The translations under genes and the position numbers were made by a program. 64,000 nucleotides of DNA from Prevotella sp. UBA1104. GTDB lineage: Bacteria > Bacteroidota > Bacteroidia > Bacteroidales > Bacteroidaceae. The stretch lies in assembly GCA_002314055.1 (NCBI GenBank), contig DCBP01000062.1:1-64000 (forward strand), in the 5' to 3' direction. Positions 53,295 to 62,383 of this stretch are shown in pieces (position 1 is the first letter of the stretch; every line of letters starts with the position of its first letter). The notes under the pieces were generated by a model. The model saw nothing but the letters and a program-made list of their open reading frames with translations. It had not been told where the DNA came from and ran no database searches.

Positions 53295-53558
53295 CCTCTC
53301 CCCCGCGCCGCAAGCGGCTTCCCCCTCCCCACGGGGAGGGGAGTGATATGCCTGAATGCATAGAGGGGTGTTATAATTGTTTTTATTATTAATATTATTG
53401 TTATATTATTTCTGTTACAGATGCTTTTTTTATAGTTGTCAAACCTTACAGCTATCTTGTATGAACTCAATCATCACAGTATTCTTCAAGCTCTCTCGCA
53501 TACTACTCCCCTCCCTTCGGGGAGGGGGAAGCCGCTCATAGAGCGGCGTTGGGGAGAG
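53295..53558. repeat. Inverted pair of 50-bp REP-like elements
   Basis: Element 1 (53295-53344) on the + strand and element 2 (53506-53558) on the - strand share CTCTCCCC-CGCCGC-AGCGGCTTCCCCCTCCCC and a GGGAGGGG hairpin end, so they face each other about 160 bases apart. Each contains two hairpins, one in the GCCGC/GCGGC part and one in CCCTCCCC/GGGGAGGG. Element 2 begins four bases past the bamA stop codon, so it may double as terminator. Confidence 0.8.
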
Positions 53559-53561
53559 ACT

Positions 53562-56183
53562 TTAGAATTCCTGTCCCAATATGAAGTGGAACTGTGAACC
53601 GCCTTTCTTGTAAGAGCTGCCGTTGAGAACCTTGTCGAAGCCATACGCCCAGTCGATACCCATAAGTCCGACCATAGGCAGATAGATTCTAACACCGATA
53701 CCGGCAGAACGCTTCATGTCGAACGGATTGAATTTCTTGGTGTCGCTCCATGCATTACCCGCCTCAAGGAATGTAAGACCGTAAATAGTGGTGTTACCAA
53801 GCAGGAACGGATAGCGAAGCTCCATAGTGAAGCGGTCGTATGCGTAGCTGTTGTAACCAACGGTACCATTCTCGTATCCACGCAATCCGATAGTCTCCTC
53901 AGCATATCCAGAAGAGTATCCGCTCATACCGTCACCGCCGACGTAGTAAGTCTCAAACGGTGATTTCTTGTGCTTGTTGTATGAACCGAGAAGTCCCATC
54001 TCTGCACGAGTCATAAGCACGAGACACTTCTGTCCGTTGGTGAGCGATGTAAACATACGAGCCTTGAACTTCCACTTGTGGTATTCAACCCAGCGGTATT
54101 TCTCTTGCTGCTCCGCCTTGTAGTTAGGCGATTGCGGGTTAGTGGCAAGATGTTCATAATCTTTCTTCTGGAACTTTGACCATGGCGGAGTAACCGTTAC
54201 CGATGCCGTGAACTCAGAACCGCGGCGCGGGAAGAGCTGGTTGTCGGTAGATGTACGCGACAGCGAGAGGCTCAGGTTAAGGTTGTTGCAGTTTCCGTCG
54301 CTAACGATGAAGTACTGCCAGTTTTTCAGCATATATCTCTGGTAAGAGAGTTCAGCCGAGAGTTGGAAGTAGTCGTCTGGCCAGCGCAAGCGCTTACCCC
54401 ATCCGACAGACACTCCGAAGAGTTCCACGTATTTGTCTGGGTCGAGATAGTTCTCGTAGTTGTAGTTGTAAGAGCTACCGTAACCGTAGTAGTTATAGTA
54501 GTAATTGTTCATAAGCGCCGAGTTGTAGTAGTTGCTGTTCACGTCGGTCTGCTTAGAGAAGTAAGCTCCCACTGTGAACTGAATCGGTCGCTTGCCTCCG
54601 AACCAATTTGTAGAGTAAGAGGCGTTGTACGACTGATAGTAAGAACCGTTGGTCTGAGCGCCGAGCGAGAGAGTCTCGCCGTCGCCGATAGGCATTATTC
54701 CGCGGTGCTCACGGTTTTTGTTGAACAGGTTTCGCATAGAGAAGTTGTTCAGTTTCAGTCCGATGCGTCCGATGACACCCGTCTGTCCCCATCCGAGCGA
54801 GAATTCAATCTGGTCGTTAGACTTCTGTACGAGATTCCAGTTGATGTCTACCGTACCGTCTTCGTAGTTAGGCTGCACATCCGGGTTCACCTGCTCCGGG
54901 TCGAAGTGTCCCATAGATGCAAGCTCACGTGCAGAGCGCTGCAAGGCGTCTTTAGAGAAGAGGTCGCCCGGCTTTGTGCGCAGCTCGCGGCGGATAACGT
55001 TCTCATAGAGACGCGTGTTACCATTGATGCGCACGCGACTGATGTGAGCCTGTTGTCCCTCGTAGATACGCATCTCCAGGTCGATGGAGTCGCCCACGAT
55101 GTTCACCTCCGTAGGAGTAAGACTATAGAAGAGGTAACCGTCGTTCCAATAGTTGTTTCCAACGGCATCCTCGTCTTCCGAGAGACGCTTGTTCAAGAGT
55201 TTCTGGTTGTACACATCACCTTTCTTCATTCCGAGCACACGGCTCAGATATTCGGTAGTGAAGACGGTGTTTCCCACCCATGTGATATTGCGAATGTAGT
55301 ATTTCTTTCCTTCGTTAATCTTGATGAACACGTTGACATGTTTCGGGTCGTTGTTCCACACACTGTCTTCCAGAATCTCCGCATCGCGGAATCCCAGTTC
55401 GTAGTATTTGTCGATAAGTTTCTGCTTGCCCTCTTTATATCTTTCAGGAGTAAACTTAGTAGATTTCATGAAGCTCGAGAGTTTTCCGGCTTCGCGTATT
55501 TTTCCGAGGGCACCTTTAGAGAACAGTCCTCCCTTTATTTTCTTTGTAGACACTTGTTTGTTGCCCTCAAGGAAGATGTTTCTAACCTTAATCTTCTCCT
55601 TCTTGTCAACATCGACATTCAGGATTACGTGGTTCTTGTTAGAAAGGTCGTCGACCTGAGTGATAGTAATCTCGGCATTGTTGAATCCCTTGTCGTGGAA
55701 ATAGTTTCCGGCAAGCGTCTTGGCACGGTCAATCATGTTAGGAGTAATCTGACTACCCTTGAGCAGTCCGAGTTTCGTCTCGAGGTCTTCGCGTTCCGAC
55801 TTTTTCACTCCTGTGTAGTTGATGACCGACACACGGGGACGTGTGGCGAGATAGAAGTGCAAATAAAGCTTGTCGCCCACGATAGAGTCGGCAGCCACAG
55901 TCACTTTAGAGAACAGACCGTGTCGCCAGTAGCGCTTCACGGCATCCGTAATCTCCTGTCCCGGTACGGTAACCTCCTGTCCGACAGACAGTCCGGAGAT
56001 ACCTGTAAGCATATAGTCCTCGTATCCCTCCACGCCAGACACGGCGATACCGCCGATAATGCAGTTGCGTGGTGAGCCAGCGTAAGTAATGTCCGGATTT
56101 ACGATTTTCTCCTGTGCTCCGGCTGTAGTTACCGTAAAGAGGGCAACGAGACCGAGCAACAGCCTTTTCAGTGTCTTGTTCAT
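53562..56183 (-). CDS. bamA: Outer-membrane assembly factor BamA
   Basis: An 873-residue Omp85 protein. A signal peptide (MNKTLKRLLLGLVALFTVTTAGA) precedes five POTRA domains in residues about 45-430 (GLSVGQEVTVPGQEITDAVKRYW; VILNVDVDKKEKIKVRNIFLEG; VNGNTRLYENVIRRELRT-type start of the last). The C-terminal barrel has the family's GLRGYENGTVGYNSYAY-like VRGF loop (ETIGLRGYENG) and ends HFILGQEF, the terminal aromatic signal. It inserts beta-barrel proteins into the outer membrane. The barrel has a Tyr/Asn-rich extension (MNNYYYNYYGYGSSYNYNYEN-like, near residue 570), probably surface-exposed. It lies in the porG-uppS-bamA-skp cluster. Confidence 0.95.
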   Translation of the reverse strand: MNKTLKRLLLGLVALFTVTTAGAQEKIVNPDITYAGSPRNCIIGGIAVSGVEGYEDYMLTGISGLSVGQEVTVPGQEITDAVKRYWRHGLFSKVTVAADSIVGDKLYLHFYLATRPRVSVINYTGVKKSEREDLETKLGLLKGSQITPNMIDRAKTLAGNYFHDKGFNNAEITITQVDDLSNKNHVILNVDVDKKEKIKVRNIFLEGNKQVSTKKIKGGLFSKGALGKIREAGKLSSFMKSTKFTPERYKEGKQKLIDKYYELGFRDAEILEDSVWNNDPKHVNVFIKINEGKKYYIRNITWVGNTVFTTEYLSRVLGMKKGDVYNQKLLNKRLSEDEDAVGNNYWNDGYLFYSLTPTEVNIVGDSIDLEMRIYEGQQAHISRVRINGNTRLYENVIRRELRTKPGDLFSKDALQRSARELASMGHFDPEQVNPDVQPNYEDGTVDINWNLVQKSNDQIEFSLGWGQTGVIGRIGLKLNNFSMRNLFNKNREHRGIMPIGDGETLSLGAQTNGSYYQSYNASYSTNWFGGKRPIQFTVGAYFSKQTDVNSNYYNSALMNNYYYNYYGYGSSYNYNYENYLDPDKYVELFGVSVGWGKRLRWPDDYFQLSAELSYQRYMLKNWQYFIVSDGNCNNLNLSLSLSRTSTDNQLFPRRGSEFTASVTVTPPWSKFQKKDYEHLATNPQSPNYKAEQQEKYRWVEYHKWKFKARMFTSLTNGQKCLVLMTRAEMGLLGSYNKHKKSPFETYYVGGDGMSGYSSGYAEETIGLRGYENGTVGYNSYAYDRFTMELRYPFLLGNTTIYGLTFLEAGNAWSDTKKFNPFDMKRSAGIGVRIYLPMVGLMGIDWAYGFDKVLNGSSYKKGGSQFHFILGQEF

Positions 56184-56243
56184 CGTTTATCTTTAGTAAT
56201 ATTATTCTTCTTTATGTTCAAGTTTGTGCTCTTTGCAGCTCTG

Positions 56244-56996
56244 TTATTTTGTTTCGTCTTCCACTTGAGCCTCAGTCTTTCCGAAGCGTCGCTGCCTATT
56301 CTGATAGCTAAGTATCGCCTTGTGCAGATCCGGTTCGCGGAAGTCCGGCCAGTAGGTGTCACAGAAATAAAGCTCCGAGTATGCAATTTGCCAAAGCAGA
56401 TAGTTGGAGATTCTCAGTTCGCCCCCCGTACGTATCAGCAGGTCTGGGTCAGGCATAAAATTTGTCGTAAGATTCTGGGTAACAGTATCCTCCGTAATGT
56501 CGTCAGCCTTAATTTTTCCTTCAGCCACGAGCGACGCAATATTCTTCACCGCCCTTGTAATCTCCCATCTCGAAGAGTAGCTCAGAGCGATGACCATTGT
56601 CATTGCCGTATTCCCGGCGGTATGCTCAATAGTTTCCTGAAGTTTCTTCTGCACCTGTTCCGGCAGTCGGTCGATATCTCCGATAACCTGGAAGCGCACG
56701 TTGTTCTTCATGAACAGCTCGTCTTCGAGAGCCGTGAGCACGAGTCCCATCAGTGCTGCCACCTCGTCGGCAGGGCGGTTCCAGTTTTCGGTAGAGAAAG
56801 TGTATAGCGTAAGGTATTTCACTCCGAGTCGTGTACACTCCGAAGTAATTCTCCTAACAGTCTCCACTCCAGCCTGATGGCCGTAGCTTCTTTCCTTGCC
56901 GCGTTCCGTTGCCCATCTTCCGTTGCCGTCCATAATGATGGCGATATGTTGCGGAATGCGTTCCATATCTATTGCAATGTTATTCTTGTCAGTCAT
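56244..56996 (-). CDS. uppS: Isoprenyl (undecaprenyl) diphosphate synthase
   Basis: A 250-residue cis-prenyltransferase that makes C55 undecaprenyl diphosphate, the lipid carrier for peptidoglycan and O-antigen. Signatures are [17 protein letters not shown] with catalytic D23, [14 protein letters not shown] near residue 70, and [20 protein letters not shown] with FCDTYWPDF in the last third. It overlaps porG by eight bases and precedes bamA by 60 bases, so the three are one transcript. Confidence 0.96.
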   Translation of the reverse strand: MTDKNNIAIDMERIPQHIAIIMDGNGRWATERGKERSYGHQAGVETVRRITSECTRLGVKYLTLYTFSTENWNRPADEVAALMGLVLTALEDELFMKNNVRFQVIGDIDRLPEQVQKKLQETIEHTAGNTAMTMVIALSYSSRWEITRAVKNIASLVAEGKIKADDITEDTVTQNLTTNFMPDPDLLIRTGGELRISNYLLWQIAYSELYFCDTYWPDFREPDLHKAILSYQNRQRRFGKTEAQVEDETK

Positions 56997-57732
56997 ATTT
57001 GTCGCTGTTGCATGTTTTACATTTCTGCATGAAGCTGTAGGTCAGCGTCAGTTGCAGAGCCGAGTAGCAGTCGGTATTCTTGAAGAGTCCGCTACTCTTT
57101 ATCATATACGGGTCTTTCACTCCGTCGAGTTCATCGCTCAGCGAGAAGTGCATAGCCCATTCTATAGCCAGATTAACCCGTTTTGCGAGCTTGTATTTAA
57201 CGCCCAGTCCGATAGGCAGATTGCCTGTGAAGACGCTCTTTTGTTCAGTCTTCACGTAAGTTCCTCCGATACCGAGGAAAACGAACGGCGTAAGTCGTTT
57301 AGCCCCCCGGTAGTCGCGCCCTGTGCCGTATGGCCAGAAGTTGTATTCGTAAGTCATCGACAGGTCTATCAGCGTATTGCTGAAAGAGTATGGCGACTGC
57401 TGGTAGTCGGGGTAATACGTCTGTGTTCCGTTAGAGTCACCCTTCAAGTTGCCGTACATCAGGTTCAGCCTTACGTCCATATACGGATTGAAAACCCTCC
57501 TTAGGATTAGCGAAGCCCCGGGCTGCATGTTTTTCGTTATACTGCCGTTGAAGTCGCCCTCATAGCTCACGAGTCCCACTCCGGCTCCAATCTCCATCTT
57601 GTACATGTCGTCTTCCTGAGCATTGGCAGTGAGCGGCATGATGAGAAGGAGCAATATCCAAACTATCCCTTCAGACAGAATGGAGCGTGCTTGCCGTGAG
57701 GCAAATTGGGTATGTAGGGGTTTTATGGGCAT
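56989..57732 (-). CDS. porG: Type IX secretion outer-membrane protein PorG (DUF6089)
   Basis: A 247-residue outer-membrane beta-barrel protein. A signal peptide ends at about residue 38 ([11 protein letters not shown]), then an eight-strand-like barrel with alternating aromatic strands ([77 protein letters not shown]). Family and position match PorG, the type IX secretion protein encoded next to uppS and bamA in Porphyromonas. PorG is thought to link the PorK/PorN rings to the outer membrane. The C-terminus [10 protein letters not shown] is Cys-rich. It overlaps uppS by eight bases. Confidence 0.8.
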   Translation of the reverse strand: MPIKPLHTQFASRQARSILSEGIVWILLLLIMPLTANAQEDDMYKMEIGAGVGLVSYEGDFNGSITKNMQPGASLILRRVFNPYMDVRLNLMYGNLKGDSNGTQTYYPDYQQSPYSFSNTLIDLSMTYEYNFWPYGTGRDYRGAKRLTPFVFLGIGGTYVKTEQKSVFTGNLPIGLGVKYKLAKRVNLAIEWAMHFSLSDELDGVKDPYMIKSSGLFKNTDCYSALQLTLTYSFMQKCKTCNSDKYD

Positions 57733-57770
57733 TATGCTTGTTGTTATACCTTATTATATTATATATATAT

Positions 57771-57852
57771 GGGTGGGCTGGGAGAGCTGGGAGTTCTGGG
57801 AGAACTATTTCCGGGAGGACCGGAAGATCTTGTAACCCTGGGAGAACTGAAC
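57771..57852. repeat. Decamer repeat array, copy C
   Basis: Diverged GGGAGNNCTG units (GGGAGAGCTG, GGAGTTCTGG, GAGAACTATT, later GGGAGAACTG) fill the gap between the DUF6242 gene and porG. The orientation relative to the genes is the same as for copies at 4985-5036 and 14099-14184. Confidence 0.7.
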
Positions 57853-57861
57853 TGTGAGACA

Positions 57862-59367
57862 TTATTTGTTGAATGCCTTCTGCTCCTCTTTCCAACCGAG
57901 GCGATTGATGCGCATCTTCCACGCCTTGCCGTCCTTTACGCTTACGAGCCATACGTGGTTGTATTTGTCAGCCACCATGTTTACAGCAGCCGCTTCAGTA
58001 TCCTTTGAGAATCCGTCGGGCAGAGAGAACATGCTGCTTGAATGCCATGTTAGAGCCTGGTCTGTGCTACAGTATATCTTGCTGTAGGCAGTAGCACTGC
58101 TGCCGTTCTGTCCTTCGCCACCGATAGCGTAGAGCTTCCCGTCGTAATACATCACCGAGAGTCCCTTCATGTCCGGCAGAGCATATTTGTCCACTCCTTC
58201 ATAAAGCGACCAAGAATAAGAATCAGTCTGCTCGTTGCTGTCTTCCAGTTTGCTCCAAACCACGGCATTTCCACCATTGTTCGGGTTAGAGCCGATAATC
58301 ACAATGCGTTTCACGTCGCTGTTAGTCTTCAGCGGCAGTTCGCAAATATTCAGATTCTCAACAGGCAACAAGTCCTTGTCGCCGTCGAGCGAAGCCTCCT
58401 GCCATTCCTCTCCATCTTTAGAGCTTGCAATACCGCTTGTCGTAAGGGCATAGAGTTTTCCGTTGGCAGCCCCGATGAGCTGTTTGATGTTTTTGGCGTT
58501 GAGATTGCTTGCCACGGTTTGCCATGTGTGTGCATCCTCGGCACGGAACAGTGTGCCCTGGTTAAGCAGATAAACCCATCCGTCGAGCGATGCTACATTC
58601 TTGTAAGCCTCCGGTTTAAACACCATGTTCATGTCAGAGCCTGTAACATACCAATCCTTACTGTCGTCAGTGGCGCTTTTCCCGATGAAACAAGAATTAG
58701 AGCCATTGCTGAAGATGGTAAATATACTGTTGCCGGCAGTAACGGTCTTTGCTGCCGCGATGTTAGTTTCTGTGGATACGATATTCTCCATCGACTGGCG
58801 GTGCCATACGAACGAGTCTGGCTGCTCCTTGTGAACATTGAGCGTAACGAGGTAGCGGCGGTAGTAAGTACCGTCGGTAGAGAATACGCGGAACTCGCGC
58901 GGAGTGGTGAAGTCGATAGAGTCAGACGAAGAATAGTAGTCGAGAGTATCCTTGTCCGTAGCGTTCTTCTTCAGTCGAAGCAGGGTTACGACTCCCGAAT
59001 TCTTACTGTTTACGGTAGTTACAACCTTCGAGATGTCTGTACCAGCCGGCAGCGAGTCGGTATTGAAAATCGGGTGACACTTCGTCAAATTGCCGTCCTT
59101 GTCCTTGGCGTAGGCAAGTTGGTCGATAGTCATCTTCACCGAGCTGCAGTCTACGGTAGTAGTACTGTCGGTGCCGTCGGTAGTTTTCTTTATAGTGTCT
59201 CCGTTGTTATACAGATAATATTTGTTGAGAGTGCCGAGCGAGAAAGATGTAATCGCTCCGTCGCCGTAATATACTATATCAGATGAATCACTGTCGTCGC
59301 CGAGGCATGATGCGAGCATCATCACTCCGGCAAGCATCAATGTGATTGGAAGGAAGATTCTTTTCAT
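57862..59367 (-). CDS. DUF6242 lipoprotein with propeller-like repeats
   Basis: A 501-residue lipoprotein. The ATG at 59367 gives MKRIFLPITLMLAGVMMLASC with lipobox LASC and a GDDSDSSD acidic surface-export tract. The N-terminal 180 residues form the DUF6242 domain (DIVYYGDGAITSFSLGTLNKY). The rest shows kelch/BNR-like repeats (SCFIGKSATDDSKDWYVTG, YALTTSGIASSKDGEEWQEA, LYAIGGEGQNGSSATAYSKI, KIYCSTDQALTWHSSSM), suggesting a beta-propeller. An earlier in-frame start at 59424 would remove the lipoprotein signal. Function unknown. The -7 element TAAATTTG (minus strand, 59401-59394) lies just before. Confidence 0.82.
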   Translation of the reverse strand: MKRIFLPITLMLAGVMMLASCLGDDSDSSDIVYYGDGAITSFSLGTLNKYYLYNNGDTIKKTTDGTDSTTTVDCSSVKMTIDQLAYAKDKDGNLTKCHPIFNTDSLPAGTDISKVVTTVNSKNSGVVTLLRLKKNATDKDTLDYYSSSDSIDFTTPREFRVFSTDGTYYRRYLVTLNVHKEQPDSFVWHRQSMENIVSTETNIAAAKTVTAGNSIFTIFSNGSNSCFIGKSATDDSKDWYVTGSDMNMVFKPEAYKNVASLDGWVYLLNQGTLFRAEDAHTWQTVASNLNAKNIKQLIGAANGKLYALTTSGIASSKDGEEWQEASLDGDKDLLPVENLNICELPLKTNSDVKRIVIIGSNPNNGGNAVVWSKLEDSNEQTDSYSWSLYEGVDKYALPDMKGLSVMYYDGKLYAIGGEGQNGSSATAYSKIYCSTDQALTWHSSSMFSLPDGFSKDTEAAAVNMVADKYNHVWLVSVKDGKAWKMRINRLGWKEEQKAFNK

Positions 59368-59393
59368 TTTGTGCGTAATTGTAAATTTAGCTG

Positions 59394-59401
59394 CAAATTT
59401 A
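59394..59401 (-). promoter_or_regulatory. -7 element of the DUF6242 gene
   Basis: TAAATTTG followed by C on the minus strand, 27 bases before the ATG. No TTTG at the -33 position. Confidence 0.5.
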
Positions 59402-59547
59402 ATTAGAATATTCCGAAAATCCACCTTATAATATGCTTTATTATCTTAAAAGATATTTTTATTGGGATTTTTTTAGACAAACGGCTTGAAAACGCTACCG
59501 TAAGCCTCCTACAAAAGATTTTTTAGTTTTTATGTTGCTATCATTCG

Positions 59548-59644
59548 CCCGGAGCGTTTGGGCTAAACAGTCGGAGCGTTTGGGCAAAACACCGGCAGCG
59601 TTTAGGCAAAACACCCGGAGCGTTTGACAGGAACGTTCCGGGTG
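59548..59644 (-). repeat. GCGTTTGGGCTAAAC array with terminal hairpin, copy 2
   Basis: Four units of about 22 bases (CCCGGAGCGTTTGGGCTAAACA and variants), then a hairpin CACCCGGAGCGTT (59612-59624) / AACGTTCCGGGTG (59632-59644), 12 of 13 paired. It lies 49 bases past the upp stop codon, in the same orientation as the copy behind the nucleoside kinase (33331-33400). It occupies the 326-base gap between the DUF6242 gene and upp. Confidence 0.8.
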
Positions 59645-59693
59645 GATGGATTTAAAGCCGGCAGCACCGGAAAATGGCGAGCCGGAGAAGAGA

Positions 59694-60353
59694 TTAAAGC
59701 TTCTCTCCGAAACAAAGGTCGCCGGCATCGCCGAAGCCCGGTACGATATATTTGTGTTCGTTCATTCCCGGATCTATGGCAGCGCACCAGATAGTGGTTC
59801 CGGCATCAGGGAAAGTACGCTTCACATGCTCTATGCCCTCGGGAGTGGCGATGACGCAAGCCACGTGTACATGCTTTGGTGTTCCCTTCGACAGGAAAGC
59901 CTTGTAGCCCAGTTCCATAGAGCCTCCCGTGGCAAGCATCGGGTCGGCAATGATAAGCGTCTTGCCGTTGAGATTTGGCGTAGCGAGATATTCCACGTGT
60001 ATGCCCACCTTTGTATGCGCCTCGTCGGTATATTTGCGGTAAGCACTGACGAAGGCGTTTCCTGCATGGTCGAACACGTTGAGAAATCCCGTATGGAAAG
60101 GCAGTCCGGCGCGGAATATGGTAGCCACCACAACGTCGTCTACCGGTACTTTGATCTCTGCGTCGGCAAGTGGTGTGTGCACCGTTTTTGTTTCATACTC
60201 GAATGTCTTGCTCATCTCATACGCCATCATCTCGCCGATACGGCGGATATTGTTGCGGAACACGAGCCGGTTCTTCTGGTATTCCCTGTCGCGTATCTCT
60301 GCAAGATACTGGTTCATCACTGAGTTCTGTTCACTAAAGTTTATTACTTTCAT
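59694..60353 (-). CDS. upp: Uracil phosphoribosyltransferase
   Basis: A 219-residue enzyme that makes UMP from uracil and PRPP in pyrimidine salvage. The PRPP loop is LIIADPMLATGGSM near residue 135. The RAGLPFHTGFLNVF segment and the IPGFGDAGDLCFG end are diagnostic (here IVPGFGDAGDLCFGEKL). Length is close to the E. coli enzyme (208). It is monocistronic and followed by the repeat array. The -7 element TAATTTTG is 45 bases upstream. Confidence 0.95.
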   Translation of the reverse strand: MKVINFSEQNSVMNQYLAEIRDREYQKNRLVFRNNIRRIGEMMAYEMSKTFEYETKTVHTPLADAEIKVPVDDVVVATIFRAGLPFHTGFLNVFDHAGNAFVSAYRKYTDEAHTKVGIHVEYLATPNLNGKTLIIADPMLATGGSMELGYKAFLSKGTPKHVHVACVIATPEGIEHVKRTFPDAGTTIWCAAIDPGMNEHKYIVPGFGDAGDLCFGEKL

Positions 60354-60397
60354 TTATATATAATGTGTATTGTTTTTTGCAATAAAAACCATCCTTG

Positions 60398-60405
60398 CAA
60401 AATTA
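60398..60405 (-). promoter_or_regulatory. -7 element of upp
   Basis: TAATTTTG followed by C on the minus strand; the -33 element is not recognisable. Confidence 0.5.
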
Positions 60406-60519
60406 ATCATTTGTAAGAAAAATTGCCATACATGATTTGCAAAAGATTATCAGAGAGTAAGCATTTAAAAAACTTTAACCTAAAATTGTATATAGCCACG
60501 CAATTTTGGTCATGTTCCT

Positions 60520-60550
60520 TTTGTTTGAAAATAGTTTTTTGTTACCTTTG
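60520..60550 (+). promoter_or_regulatory. pckA promoter
   Basis: TTTG (60520-60523), 19 bases, TACCTTTG (60543-60550) followed by C. It supports a start downstream of 60557 and the ATG at 60644, with a leader of about 87 bases. Confidence 0.75.
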
Positions 60551-60643
60551 CCCCCGAGTTTAATATATAGGTATTACAGACTACATGCGTATTCTGCGGA
60601 TAATAAAAGAAAAGAATATTCACTTATAAATACATTAATAAAA

Positions 60644-62257
60644 ATGGCAAGATTTGATAAGTCAGTTTTAGAGAAGTATGGAATCACAGGTACAACTGAG
60701 GTTCTCTACAATCCTTCTTACGAGGTATTGTTCAACGAGGAGACAAAAGCAGGTCTCGAGGGTTTCGAGGTAGGTCAGGAGACTGAGCTCGGCGCAGTAA
60801 ACGTAATGACAGGTATCTACACCGGTCGTTCACCTAAGGACAAGTTTATCGTTGACGACGAGAACTCTCACGATACAGTATGGTGGGATTCAGAGGAGTA
60901 TCACAACGACAACCACAAGGCAACTCCAGAGGCTTGGGCTGCTGTAAAGGAAATCGCAAAGAAGGAGCTTTCAAACAAGAAGCTGTATGTAGTAGACGGT
61001 TTCTGCGGAACACACAAGGACACACGTATGAAGGTTCGCTTCATCGTAGAGGTTGCTTGGCAGGCTCACTTCGTAACAAATATGTTCATCCGTCCTCAGA
61101 ACGAGGCAGAGTTCGACCAGGAGCCGGACTTCATAGTATACAACGCTTCTAAGGCAAAGGTTGAGAACTGGAAAGAGCTGGGCCTTCACTCAGAGACAGC
61201 CGTTGTATTCAACGTAACTTCTAAGGAGCAGGTTATCATCAACACATGGTATGGCGGTGAGATGAAGAAGGGTATGTTCTCTATGATGAACTACTTCCTC
61301 CCATTGAAGGGCATCGCTTCAATGCACTGCTCTGCAAACACCGACATGAACGGTGAGAACACAGCAATCTTCTTCGGCCTTTCAGGTACAGGTAAGACAA
61401 CTCTGTCTACCGATCCAAAGCGTAAGCTCATCGGCGACGACGAGCACGGATGGGACGACGAGGGCGTGTTCAACTTTGAGGGTGGTTGCTACGCTAAGGT
61501 TATCAACCTCGACAAGGAGTCAGAGCCAGACATCTACGGAGCTATCACACGCGACGCTCTCCTCGAGAACGTAACTGTAGACAAGAACGGCAAGATCGAC
61601 TTCGCAGACAAGAGCGTAACCGAGAACACTCGTGTATCTTATCCTATCTACCACATCAAGAACATCCAGCGTCCGTTCTCACAGGGTCCTGCAGCTAAGC
61701 AGGTAATCTTCCTGTCAGCTGATGCATTCGGAGTTCTTCCTCCAGTATCAATCCTGAGCGCAGAGCAGACAAAATATTACTTCCTCTCAGGCTTCACAGC
61801 TAAGTTGGCTGGTACAGAGCGCGGTATTACCGAGCCTACACCAACATTCTCTGCTTGCTTCGGTCAGGCATTCCTCGAGTTGCATCCTACAAAGTATGCA
61901 GAGGAACTTGTAAAGAAGATGCAGAAGAGCGGTGCAAAGGCATACTTGGTAAACACAGGTTGGAACGGAACAGGCAAGCGTATCTCTATCCGCGATACTC
62001 GTGGTATCATCGACGCTATCCTCGACCACTCAATCGATAATGTCCCTACAAAGACAATACCATTCTTCAACTTCGTTGTTCCTACACAGCTTGAGGGCGT
62101 TGATCCTAACATCCTCGACCCACGCGACACTTATGCTAACGCATCAGAGTGGGAGGAGAAGGCTAAGGACCTCGCAGCTCGCTTCATCAAGAACTTCAAG
62201 AAGTATGAGACAAACGAGGCTGGTAAGGCTCTCGTAGCAGCTGGTCCACAGCTCTAA
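60644..62257 (+). CDS. pckA: Phosphoenolpyruvate carboxykinase (ATP)
   Basis: A 537-residue enzyme that interconverts oxaloacetate and PEP. The kinase P-loop is [13 protein letters not shown], the metal/active-site residues lie in [22 protein letters not shown], and [15 protein letters not shown] [16 protein letters not shown] near residue 60 binds oxaloacetate. ATG at 60644 ([13 protein letters not shown]) is chosen since an in-frame start at 60506 lies within the promoter. In Bacteroidota the enzyme runs mainly toward oxaloacetate, fixing CO2 and making ATP on the way to succinate. Codon use is strongly biased, as in highly expressed genes. It ends at a good terminator. Confidence 0.96.
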   Translation: MARFDKSVLEKYGITGTTEVLYNPSYEVLFNEETKAGLEGFEVGQETELGAVNVMTGIYTGRSPKDKFIVDDENSHDTVWWDSEEYHNDNHKATPEAWAAVKEIAKKELSNKKLYVVDGFCGTHKDTRMKVRFIVEVAWQAHFVTNMFIRPQNEAEFDQEPDFIVYNASKAKVENWKELGLHSETAVVFNVTSKEQVIINTWYGGEMKKGMFSMMNYFLPLKGIASMHCSANTDMNGENTAIFFGLSGTGKTTLSTDPKRKLIGDDEHGWDDEGVFNFEGGCYAKVINLDKESEPDIYGAITRDALLENVTVDKNGKIDFADKSVTENTRVSYPIYHIKNIQRPFSQGPAAKQVIFLSADAFGVLPPVSILSAEQTKYYFLSGFTAKLAGTERGITEPTPTFSACFGQAFLELHPTKYAEELVKKMQKSGAKAYLVNTGWNGTGKRISIRDTRGIIDAILDHSIDNVPTKTIPFFNFVVPTQLEGVDPNILDPRDTYANASEWEEKAKDLAARFIKNFKKYETNEAGKALVAAGPQL

Positions 62258-62296
62258 TCTCAACATTGGAATATAATATCATTCCGATATAAAATG

Positions 62297-62331
62297 AAAT
62301 CCCGTCAAGCTAATGCCTGGCGGGATTTTTT
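62297..62331 (+). terminator. Intrinsic terminator after pckA
   Basis: AAATCCCG ... CGGGATTTTTT with an inner CAAG/CTGG-type stem. Confidence 0.85.
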
Positions 62332-62383
62332 AATGACGGATATTATAATAAAGAAATGAATGAACTCCTTATTTTACAAATAT

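Noticed and set aside
54363..56075. A 570-codon + strand open frame
   Set aside because: It lies wholly antisense to bamA, whose POTRA and barrel motifs are unmistakable. The frame is a by-product of codon bias and its translation shows no domain.
59495..59728. Small - strand ORF (77 codons) between the DUF6242 gene and upp
   Set aside because: It is a translation of the GCGTTTGGGCTAAAC repeat and of the upp 3' end. The same DNA repeat occurs at 33331-33400 in a region without a matching ORF.
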